From assembly GCF_018375725.1 (NCBI RefSeq), contig NZ_JAHACR010000219.1, positions 1 through 7,335 on the forward strand: 7,335 nt of DNA. Reading direction: 5' to 3'. The notes beneath the pieces were generated by a model. The model was not told the DNA's origin. It searched no databases and was given only the letters and a program-made list of their open reading frames with translations. The stretch's first letter is position 1. Each line of letters opens with the position of its first letter. Source of the DNA: Burkholderia sp. Lineage in GTDB: Bacteria; Pseudomonadota; Gammaproteobacteria; Burkholderiales; Burkholderiaceae. The position numbers were made by a program, and so were the translations under genes. Below, one piece after another: positions 1 to 6,430 of the stretch.

Positions 1-265
1 ACGTGAACGAGCGTCACCGCCACCGCTACGAGGTCAACAACCGCTTTGTGCCGCAGCTCGAAGCCAGCGGCCTTGTCATCAGCGCGCGCACGCCGAGCGA
101 GAATCTGCCGGAAATGATGGAACTGCCGCGCTCGATGCACCCGTGGTTCGTCGGTGTGCAGTTCCACCCGGAATTCACGTCCACGCCGCGTGACGGTCAC
201 CCGCTGTTCAAGTCGTTCGTCGAAGCCGCGCTGGCAAACAAGCAGGCGCGCGCCGGAGTGAAAGC

Positions 266-269
<4 letters not shown>
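1..269 (+). CDS. pyrG: CTP synthase, C-terminal end (partial, 5' end outside window)
   Basis: This is the last 88 or so residues of CTP synthase, which makes CTP from UTP, ATP and glutamine in the cytoplasm. The reading frame begins at base 3; bases 1-2 finish a codon cut by the window edge. The GTG at base 3 is internal, because the family reads straight through here. The segment is the end of the class I glutamine amidotransferase domain. It has the ERHRHRYEVNN signature near its beginning and then the QFHPEFTSTPRDGHPLF block. The His and Glu of FHPEF (window residues 55 and 57) are the last two members of the Cys-His-Glu glutaminase triad. The C-terminal tail is short and of normal family length. 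Its TGA stop overlaps the kdsA ATG, which suggests a shared transcript. The identification is very secure; whether this is the only pyrG copy in the genome cannot be seen. Confidence 0.96.
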
Positions 270-1116
<847 letters not shown>

Positions 1117-1120
<4 letters not shown>

Positions 1121-1605
1121 CAGATGAACCAGGCGGCGTCCGGCGCGGCGCGCATGTGCTTGCGCTGGCGCAACAGCGCGACGCGGCAGTTTTCCCGCGC
1201 GGTTTCGCGACCGTCGTCATCGAGCAGCACCAGATCGCCGCGCATCACGTTGAACGTGATCACGTCGCCATCGCCGCTCGCGAGCGTTTCGGGCGTATGG
1301 ATCGATCCGGCCGGTTCGAGCACCGTCGAGCCGGCATGCGCGACCCAGTCGTATTCACGGTAGCGCCACGCCCCCTGCAATGTATAGACGAATACCTGCC
1401 CGTCATGACGATGACGCGGCAGCACCTGGCCGGCGGGCATGCGGAGCAGCGCGGTCAATGTGTCCTCGGCGGCATGGATGTGCAGATACTTGATCGCGAG
1501 ACCGGGCAGGCCAGCGTGCATCGGCAGCCACGGCAGCGCGTCGCCGGACAGGCAGGAGATGGGCGGCAAGGCGGCTTGGAGGCCGGATTCCGGGAGGAGC
1601 GTCAT
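1117..1605 (-). CDS. Single-domain cupin, 2,4'-dihydroxyacetophenone dioxygenase-like
   Basis: This is a 162-residue soluble protein with one cupin barrel. The stretch ALPWLP (23-28), the metal motif RHRHDG (64-69), the LQGAWRYREYDWVAHAG block (76-92) and EPAGSIHT (97-104) resemble the family of 2,4'-dihydroxyacetophenone dioxygenase, a non-haem iron enzyme that cleaves a C-C bond in an aryl ketone. His65, His67 and His103 are the probable metal ligands. The acidic residue common in the first cupin motif is not at its usual spacing after the HxH, where Gln70 lies nearby. The natural substrate is unknown, and most relatives are annotated only by similarity. The family overlaps with ChrR-like cupins, but no anti-sigma zinc domain is present. 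The ATG at 1603-1605 lacks a clear ribosome site; starting at Met29 would remove the conserved ALPW region, so the longer form is preferred. It may be transcribed alone from a promoter at about 1640, or follow the LysR gene 186 bp upstream. Confidence 0.8.
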
Positions 1606-1636
1606 GACGGCGGGGGAAGGCTGAATGTGAGGCCGG

Positions 1637-1645
1637 ATTATCGCA
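1637..1645 (-). promoter_or_regulatory. Candidate extended -10 promoter for the cupin gene
   Basis: Read on the minus strand this is TGC followed by GATAAT. It is an extended -10 element with five of six matches to the consensus hexamer, about 31 bases upstream of the cupin ATG. No good -35 hexamer lies at the right distance, which fits extended -10 promoters. It is one of the few AT-leaning spots in this GC-rich gap. It is a motif match only. Confidence 0.35.
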
Positions 1646-1791
1646 GAGGTGGCGTCGCCGGGGCGGTTTCGGCATTCGGGCGTTCGGACGGGAAGGGCGG
1701 CGGGGCGCGCCGGACAGTATCGTGACCCGCGTCGCCGGTTCGCGCGCCGCGCGAGGTCGCCGCGCAGCCGGAGCCGGATGCGACGTCTTTG

Positions 1792-2769
1792 TCACCGCGT
1801 GTCGTTTCCCCCCGGATCGGTACGCATCGAGCCTGCCGCCGCATGCGCGGCCTCCAGACATGACTGAAACAGCAGCGCCGCGCGCGACGGCCGCGGCGAG
1901 CGCCGCAACAGGCTGACGAACCGGCACTGGTAATGGAACCGCTGCGGCGCGATCGGCTGCAATAGTCCCTTTTGCTCGAAGCTGTCTGCGTAGTGATCGG
2001 GCAGGAAGCCGAGATAGCGGCCCGACAGGATCAGCGTCGCGATCGATTCCTGATCGGACGCGGTCGCGCTGCGCGTGAGCTTCGCGCGGTGGCTCAGCTC
2101 CATGTTCGGCGAGTGAAAGCCGAGCCCGGCGAACGCATGCTTGCGGATCGCGCTCCAGGTCAGCTTGCCGTGCGGCACGCCGAACAGCGGGTGCTGGCGG
2201 CCGCAGTAGAGCAGCATCCGCTCGCCGAACAGCTCACTGTAGACAAGGCTGCCCGAACTGCGGTGCGCCGGAATGATGCCGACCTGATAGCTGCCGTCGA
2301 TGATGCCGCGCTCGACCTCGTTGATCGATGCGACATGCAGGTTCAGCCCGACGTCCGGTGCTTCGTCCGCGAACTGGCGGATCGCGTCGCCGAGACGTGC
2401 GTTCGGGTTCGTCGCCGTCTTGTCGAACACCGCAATGTGCAGCTCGCCGCCCATCCGGTCGTGTATCCCGTCGATCCGGCTGCGAAACGCCTCCATCGAC
2501 GCGAGCAGGCGCAGCGTTTCCTCGTAGACGGTCTGCCCTTCCGGCGTCAGCGTGAAGCCGGCCCGGCCGCGCCGGCACAGCACGAGACCGAGCCGCGTCT
2601 CGAGATCCTTCACGTGGCGGCTGATCGTCGAAATGCCGATGTTCAGCTCCAGTTCCGCCGCCGCCATCCCGCCGCATTGCACGACGCCCTTGAACACCCG
2701 CAACAGGCGCAGGTCCATGTCGCTGAGCTGCCCGAGCAGCGCCCGGCTCTTCGGTTTCTTTGCTTGCAT
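1792..2769 (-). CDS. LysR-type transcriptional regulator, probable activator of beta-alanine catabolism (BauR-like role)
   Basis: This is a 325-residue cytoplasmic DNA-binding regulator of normal LysR length. The N-terminal winged helix-turn-helix spans about residues 18-77, with the recognition region ELELNIGISTISRHVKDLETRLG at 39-61 and the wing CRRGRAGFTLTPEG. A linker helix follows to about 105, then a periplasmic-binding-protein-like effector domain (about 109-300, beginning GELHIAVF) and a loose charged tail. The reading frame is open to 2892, but the ATG at 2767-2769 is preferred because it starts 17 residues before the conserved DMDLRLLRVF. Longer forms would add non-conserved residues across the operator. 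No Shine-Dalgarno sequence precedes this ATG. The gene is divergent from bauA and shares a 104-bp control region with it, so it most likely senses beta-alanine or a related amine and controls bauA-mmsA. Pseudomonas BauR is also a LysR protein, but orthology is not shown here. Confidence 0.9.
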   Translation of the reverse strand: MQAKKPKSRALLGQLSDMDLRLLRVFKGVVQCGGMAAAELELNIGISTISRHVKDLETRLGLVLCRRGRAGFTLTPEGQTVYEETLRLLASMEAFRSRIDGIHDRMGGELHIAVFDKTATNPNARLGDAIRQFADEAPDVGLNLHVASINEVERGIIDGSYQVGIIPAHRSSGSLVYSELFGERMLLYCGRQHPLFGVPHGKLTWSAIRKHAFAGLGFHSPNMELSHRAKLTRSATASDQESIATLILSGRYLGFLPDHYADSFEQKGLLQPIAPQRFHYQCRFVSLLRRSPRPSRAALLFQSCLEAAHAAAGSMRTDPGGNDTR

Positions 2770-2780
2770 AAATGCGCAAG

Positions 2781-2804
2781 TGAATATTGATATTGCGATA
2801 TTCA
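2781..2804. promoter_or_regulatory. Candidate LysR operator in the regulator-bauA gap
   Basis: TGAATAT (2781-2787) and ATATTCA (2798-2804) form a perfect 7-bp inverted repeat with a 10-bp centre. The overall size and the AT-rich arms fit a LysR-type box (T-N11-A style dyads). The centre contains a further ATATTG copy and the smaller dyad TAT-TGCG-ATA (2791-2800). The site begins 12 bases upstream of the regulator start codon and overlaps the best -35 element for bauA. One bound regulator could therefore repress its own gene and control the operon, the usual LysR arrangement. The repeat is directly visible; its binding by this regulator is inferred. Confidence 0.6.
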
Positions 2805-2814
2805 AAAGACTAAT
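2787..2814 (+). promoter_or_regulatory. Candidate promoter of the bauA-mmsA operon
   Basis: TTGATA at 2787-2792 matches the -35 hexamer at five of six positions. ACTAAT at 2809-2814 matches the -10 hexamer at four of six, with a 16-bp spacer. The weak -10 and the overlap with the inverted repeat at 2781-2804 would suit a promoter that needs an activator. Transcription from here would give a leader of roughly 50 bases before the ATG at 2874. It is a motif match only. Confidence 0.35.
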
Positions 2815-2873
2815 TGGCGTCCCGACAATGCGCAACATCCTTATCGACAAAGGGGCGCGCCGCGCTGACCGAC

Positions 2874-4226
2874 ATGACCGTTCTGACCGCACCGCAACAG
2901 GAAGACACCGTCCGTACCGATGCCGAATGGCTCGATGCGCACTGGATGCCGTTTACCGGCAATCGTCAGTTCAAATCCGACCCGCGCATGATCGTGTCGG
3001 GCCAGGGCGCGTACTACACCGACGGCGAAGGCCGCAAGATCTTCGACGGCCTGTCGGGCCTCTGGTGCACGGGTCTCGGTCATGGTCGGACGGAGATCGT
3101 CGAGGCGGTGAGCCGCCAGGTCGCGCAGCTCGACTACGCACCTGCGTTCCAGTTCGGCCACCCGAAGTCGTTCGAACTCGCGAACCGGATCAAGGCGCTG
3201 ACGCCGGCCGGCCTCGACTACGTGTTCTTCACCGGCTCCGGCTCGGAAGCCGCCGACACGTCGCTGAAAATGGCCCGGGCGTACTGGCGCGCGAAAGGCA
3301 AGGGCACGAAGACGCGCCTGATCGGCCGCGAGAAGGGCTACCACGGCGTGAATTTCGGCGGCATCTCGGTCGGCGGCATCGGGCCGAACCGCAAGCTGTT
3401 CGGCCAGGGCATCGACGCCGACTTCCTGCCGCATACGCAACTGCCGGAGAACCGGTTCTCGCGCGGCCTGCCGGAGCACGGCGCAGAACTGGCGGACCGG
3501 CTGCTCGACCTGATCGCGCTGCACGACGCATCGAACATCGCCGCGGTGATCGTCGAGCCGTTCTCCGGCTCGGCGGGCGTCGTCGTGCCGCCGAAGGGCT
3601 ATCTGCAACGCCTGCGCGACATCTGCACCGCGCACGACATCCTGCTGATCTTCGACGAAGTCATTACCGGCTTCGGCCGCGCGGGCGCGATGACGGGCGC
3701 GGAGGCGTTCGGCGTGACGCCGGACATCATGAACGTCGCGAAGCAGGTGACGAACGGCGTGCAGCCGCTCGGCGCGGTGATCGCGAAGAAAGACATCTAC
3801 GACACGTTCATGGCCGCGGGCGGCCCCGAATACATGCTCGAGTTTCCGCACGGCTATACCTACTCGGCGCATCCGGTGGCGTGCGCGGCGGGCGTCGCGG
3901 CGCTCGACCTGCTCGAGCAGGAGAACGCGATCGGCCGCGTGCGCGAACTCGCGCCGCATTTCGAAGCGGCGGTGCACGGGCTGAAGGGCCAGCGCCATAT
4001 CGCGGACATCCGCAACTGCGGCCTCGCGGCGGGCATCACGATCGCGGCGGTGCCGGGCGAGCCGGCGCGCCGTCCGTACGAAATCGCGATGCGCTGCTGG
4101 GCGAAGGGCTTCTATGTCCGCTACGGCGGCGACACGATCCAGCTTGCGCCGCCGTTCATCGCGGAGAAGCGCGAGATCGACAACCTGGTCAACGCATTGT
4201 CCGACGCCCTGAACGAAGTGGACTGA
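2874..4226 (+). CDS. bauA: Beta-alanine (omega-amino acid)--pyruvate aminotransferase
   Basis: This is a 450-residue class III PLP-dependent aminotransferase that should transfer the amino group of beta-alanine to pyruvate, giving malonate semialdehyde and L-alanine. The sequence follows the Pseudomonas omega-amino acid:pyruvate transaminases closely. It has LDAHWMPFTGNRQF (20-33), LSGLWCTGLGH (60-70), the phosphate-binding GSGSEA (121-126), GYHGVN (155-160), FDEVITGFGR (260-269) and the end block YVRYGGDT. Lys290 in NVAKQVTNG is the Schiff-base lysine, Asp261 contacts the PLP ring nitrogen, and Arg416 is the likely carboxylate-recognising arginine. The ATG at 2874 matches the family start; an in-frame TTG at 2814 would add 20 unrelated residues. 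The Shine-Dalgarno sequence is weak (AGGGG lies too far upstream). It is followed 53 bases later by mmsA, which handles its product. Related amines such as 3-aminoisobutyrate may also be substrates. Confidence 0.93.
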   Translation: MTVLTAPQQEDTVRTDAEWLDAHWMPFTGNRQFKSDPRMIVSGQGAYYTDGEGRKIFDGLSGLWCTGLGHGRTEIVEAVSRQVAQLDYAPAFQFGHPKSFELANRIKALTPAGLDYVFFTGSGSEAADTSLKMARAYWRAKGKGTKTRLIGREKGYHGVNFGGISVGGIGPNRKLFGQGIDADFLPHTQLPENRFSRGLPEHGAELADRLLDLIALHDASNIAAVIVEPFSGSAGVVVPPKGYLQRLRDICTAHDILLIFDEVITGFGRAGAMTGAEAFGVTPDIMNVAKQVTNGVQPLGAVIAKKDIYDTFMAAGGPEYMLEFPHGYTYSAHPVACAAGVAALDLLEQENAIGRVRELAPHFEAAVHGLKGQRHIADIRNCGLAAGITIAAVPGEPARRPYEIAMRCWAKGFYVRYGGDTIQLAPPFIAEKREIDNLVNALSDALNEVD

Positions 4227-4279
4227 TCCGCCGGCACGGCATGACTTCCGATTACCGCATTCACGAAAGAGTTTGAGCG

Positions 4280-5797
4280 ATGAAACACGATAGCAACGTG
4301 ACCTCCACCCTCGGCCACCTGATCGACGGCAAGCGCGTCGACGGCGGCAGCCGCGTCCAGCCGGTGTTCGATCCGGCGACGGGCGAATCGGACAAGAGCG
4401 TCCTGCTCGCCGACAAGCTGACCGTCGAGGCCGCGATCGCGTCTGCGCAGGCGGCGTATCCGGCGTGGCGCAACACGCCGCCGCTGAAGCGCGCACGCGT
4501 GATGAGCCGCTTCAAGACGCTGCTCGAGGAGCACGCCGACGAACTGTGCGCGCTGATCACGGCGGAGCATGGCAAGGTGCTCGCCGACGCGATGGGCGAA
4601 CTGCAGCGCGGCATCGAGAACGTCGAATACGCGAGCTACGCGCCCGAGCTGCTGAAGGGCGAGCACAGCAAGAATGTCGGCCCGGCGATCGATTCGTGGA
4701 GCGAGTTCCAGCCGCTCGGTGTGGTCGCGGGGATCACACCGTTCAATTTTCCGCTGATGGTGCCGCTGTGGATGTGGCCGATGGCGGTCGCGTGCGGCAA
4801 TACGTTCGTGCTGAAGCCGTCGGAGCGCACGCCGTCGTCGACGCTGCGGATGGCCGAACTCGCGCTCGAAGCCGGTCTGCCGCCGGGCGTGCTGAACGTC
4901 GTCAACGGCGACAAGGAGGCGGTCGACACGATCCTGGCCGATCCGCGCGTGAAGGCGGTGAGCTTTGTCGGCTCGACGCCGATCGCCGAATATATCTATA
5001 CGACCGGCTGCGCGCACGGCAAGCGCGTGCAAGCGCTCGGCGGCGCGAAGAATTTCGCGGTCGTCATGCCGGATGCCGATATCGGCAATGCGGTGAATGC
5101 CCTGATGGGCGCGGCATACGGCTCGTGCGGCGAGCGCTGCATGGCGATCCCGCTGGTGGTCGCGATCGGTGACGAGACCGGCGATGCGGTGGTCGCGGGG
5201 CTGAAGGCCGAAATCGCGAAGATGAAGGTCGGCCCGGGCGTCGCGCCCGGCACCGACATGGGGCCGCTCGTCACGCAGCAGCATTTCGCGAAGGTGACGG
5301 GCTTCGTCGACGCGGGCGTCGCGGCGGGCGCGACACTGGTCGTCGACGGCCGTGGCGTGAAGGTCGACGGCCACGACGGCGGCTACTACCTGGGCCCGTG
5401 TCTGTTCGACAACGTCCAGCCGGGCATGCCGATCTATCAGCACGAGATCTTCGGGCCGGTGCTGGGCGTCGTGCGCGTCAAATCGCTCGGCGACGCGATG
5501 GCGCTGATCGACGCGCACGAATACGGCAACGGGACGTGCCTGTTTACGCGGGACGGCGAAGCGGCGCGTTTCTTCAGCGACAACATCCAGGTCGGCATGG
5601 TCGGCATCAACGTGCCGCTGCCGGTGCCGGTTGCGTATCACTCGTTCGGCGGCTGGAAGCGCTCGCTGTTCGGCGATCTGCATGCATACGGCCCGGACGC
5701 GGTGCGTTTCTATACGAAGCGCAAGACGATCACGCAGCGCTGGCCGTCGGCCGGCGTGCGCGAAGGGACGGTATTCAGCTTTCCGTCGAGCCGCTGA
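4280..5797 (+). CDS. mmsA: CoA-acylating methylmalonate/malonate-semialdehyde dehydrogenase
   Basis: This is a 505-residue enzyme of the aldehyde dehydrogenase superfamily, CoA-acylating branch (MmsA/IolA/BauC). It oxidises malonate semialdehyde or methylmalonate semialdehyde with NAD+ and CoA, giving acetyl-CoA or propionyl-CoA plus CO2. Visible landmarks are the NAD-binding TPFNFP (153-158) and KPSERTP (179-185), GSTP (231-234), the nucleophile Cys287 in GERCMA, EIFGP (389-393) and the family-specific SFGGWKRSLFGD (455-466). Where ordinary aldehyde dehydrogenases have the general-base Glu of ELGG, this protein has Ala (ALGG, 252-255), as expected for the CoA-acylating type. AAAGAG at 4266-4271 is a fair ribosome site. 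Next to bauA its likely task is turning malonate semialdehyde into acetyl-CoA (the BauC role), though valine or inositol degradation cannot be excluded. The C-terminal tail after TQRWP is slightly long. Confidence 0.95.
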   Translation: MKHDSNVTSTLGHLIDGKRVDGGSRVQPVFDPATGESDKSVLLADKLTVEAAIASAQAAYPAWRNTPPLKRARVMSRFKTLLEEHADELCALITAEHGKVLADAMGELQRGIENVEYASYAPELLKGEHSKNVGPAIDSWSEFQPLGVVAGITPFNFPLMVPLWMWPMAVACGNTFVLKPSERTPSSTLRMAELALEAGLPPGVLNVVNGDKEAVDTILADPRVKAVSFVGSTPIAEYIYTTGCAHGKRVQALGGAKNFAVVMPDADIGNAVNALMGAAYGSCGERCMAIPLVVAIGDETGDAVVAGLKAEIAKMKVGPGVAPGTDMGPLVTQQHFAKVTGFVDAGVAAGATLVVDGRGVKVDGHDGGYYLGPCLFDNVQPGMPIYQHEIFGPVLGVVRVKSLGDAMALIDAHEYGNGTCLFTRDGEAARFFSDNIQVGMVGINVPLPVPVAYHSFGGWKRSLFGDLHAYGPDAVRFYTKRKTITQRWPSAGVREGTVFSFPSSR

Positions 5798-5813
5798 GCC
5801 GGTGCATGAATGG

Positions 5814-5846
5814 ACGTGGCGACCGCCGGTTACGGCGGCGCCACGT
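5814..5846. terminator. Strong hairpin after mmsA (possible bidirectional terminator)
   Basis: ACGTGGCG (5814-5821) pairs with CGCCACGT (5839-5846), and CCGCC (5823-5827) pairs with GGCGG (5834-5838). This gives a 13-bp stem with one bulged A at 5822 and a 6-base loop. It starts 17 bases after the mmsA stop, in the gap to a convergent gene. No T-tract follows on either strand, so it is not a textbook intrinsic terminator. It may act as an RNA 3'-end stabiliser or a weak terminator. Confidence 0.5.
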
Positions 5847-5859
5847 GACGAAGCCGAGC

Positions 5860-5890
5860 GCGGCCCGGCCGGACGATCCGGCCGGGCCGC
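5860..5890. terminator. Second, perfect GC-rich hairpin between the convergent genes
   Basis: The bases at 5860-5873 are exactly complementary to those at 5877-5890, giving a 14-bp stem closed by a 3-base loop (CGA). All pairs but the innermost A-T are G-C. It lies midway between the mmsA stop and the stop of the convergent secreted-protein gene, where a terminator shared by both transcripts would be expected. There is no T-tract on either side. A member of a dispersed palindromic repeat family is an alternative that one window cannot settle. Confidence 0.55.
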
Positions 5891-5924
5891 TGCATGTTGA
5901 GCGCAGGGTTCTGACGTCGGACGC

Positions 5925-6299
5925 TTACGGTGCGGCGACGTGCCAGACGTTCCTGAATCCGTCGCCTTTGCGGTCGCCTTGCGCCCGATCCTGCACGAAG
6001 AAATAGAGCGGCTTGCCCTTGTACGCCCATTGCAGGCTGCCGTCGTCGCGCTTGACGGTCGAATAGGGCGAGGCGGGATGATCGGTTGCGCTCGCCTTGT
6101 AGGGCGGCCAGAGCGTCGGGCACGTGCCGGTGCATGCACTGGTGCCGGTGTTGGGCTCATCCATGTCGAACGTATACAGCGACATGCCGTTCGCGGCGAC
6201 GAGCACGCCGTTTGCAGCCATCGCCGGGGCGTTCTGGGCCGGCGCGCTTGCCGAGGCAAGCATGAGCAGCACCGAACTGGCGAGAAGCGCGGCTTTCAT
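5925..6299 (-). CDS. Small secreted protein of the COG4315 (YxFxxD repeat) family
   Basis: This is a 124-residue exported protein of unknown function. Residues 1-21 form a signal peptide: Lys2, a hydrophobic core, and a probable signal peptidase I cleavage after the APA at 19-21. The mature part has two copies of the motif that defines the family formerly called predicted lipoproteins: Y42-x-F44-x-x-D47 in SLYTFDMDEP and Y99-x-F101-x-x-D104 in PLYFFVQDRAQGDRKGDG. Between them lies ACTGTCPTLWPP with Cys56 and Cys60, which could form a disulfide in the periplasm. There is no lipobox cysteine at the cleavage site, so despite the family name this copy looks soluble or periplasmic rather than lipidated. 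An excellent ribosome site supports the start. It is convergent with mmsA and shares its strand with the Rieske gene upstream, but the 131-bp gap suggests it is a separate unit. Confidence 0.88.
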   Translation of the reverse strand: MKAALLASSVLLMLASASAPAQNAPAMAANGVLVAANGMSLYTFDMDEPNTGTSACTGTCPTLWPPYKASATDHPASPYSTVKRDDGSLQWAYKGKPLYFFVQDRAQGDRKGDGFRNVWHVAAP

Positions 6300-6304
6300 G
6301 GGGG

Positions 6305-6311
6305 TCTCCTT
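6305..6311 (-). promoter_or_regulatory. Ribosome binding site of the COG4315-family gene
   Basis: On the minus strand this reads AAGGAGA, five bases before the ATG at 6297-6299. It is the strongest Shine-Dalgarno match in the window and fixes the start of the secreted protein. Efficient translation would suit an abundant exported protein. Confidence 0.8.
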
Positions 6312-6370
6312 GTTCTCGGGCGATGGTTACACCATAGGCGGTTTTGCGCGCGACTGCGAGGGAGACTGCG

Positions 6371-6401
6371 GATGCGACCGCGCCGGCGGGGCGGTCGCAT
6401 C
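6371..6401. terminator. Hairpin downstream of the Rieske oxygenase gene
   Basis: GATGCGACCGC (6371-6381) pairs perfectly with GCGGTCGCATC (6391-6401), an 11-bp stem with a 9-base loop. It begins 30 bases past the stop of the minus-strand Rieske gene and could end that transcript before the secreted-protein gene. No T-tract follows on the minus strand, so the terminator call is tentative. The stretch 6312-6430 contains nothing else recognisable except a small ATGGT-TAC-ACCAT dyad at 6323-6335. Confidence 0.45.
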
Positions 6402-6430
6402 CCGGTATCGTGCGATGGGCAGCGGCTACG

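Noticed and set aside
3..5. GTG as start of a short 88-residue gene
   Set aside because: The sequence is the internal continuation of CTP synthase, whose conserved ERHRHRYE block sits right at the edge.
1606..1791. Possible small gene or terminator in the LysR-cupin gap
   Set aside because: The short frames here have only Arg/Ala-rich translations and no ribosome site. The GC-rich partial dyads give no clear stem-loop with a T-tract; only a candidate -10 element was kept.
2770..2892. Longer N-terminal form of the LysR protein
   Set aside because: The extra 41 residues cross the operator, are not part of the LysR domain, and would leave almost no control region.
2552..4276. Plus-strand open frame of 574 codons across the regulator-bauA gap
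   Set aside because: It is out of frame with bauA and made of Arg/Ala-rich shadow sequence; the ATG at 2828 inside it has no support as a gene start.
2841..4496. Long minus-strand open frame (551 codons) antisense to bauA
   Set aside because: Low-complexity Arg/Ala composition with no family signature, while the opposite strand encodes a full, conserved aminotransferase.
4121..6259. Very long minus-strand open frame (712 codons) antisense to the whole of mmsA
   Set aside because: Its translation is arginine-, alanine- and histidine-rich with no recognisable domain. It covers real genes on both strands and is the usual by-product of G/C-rich third positions.
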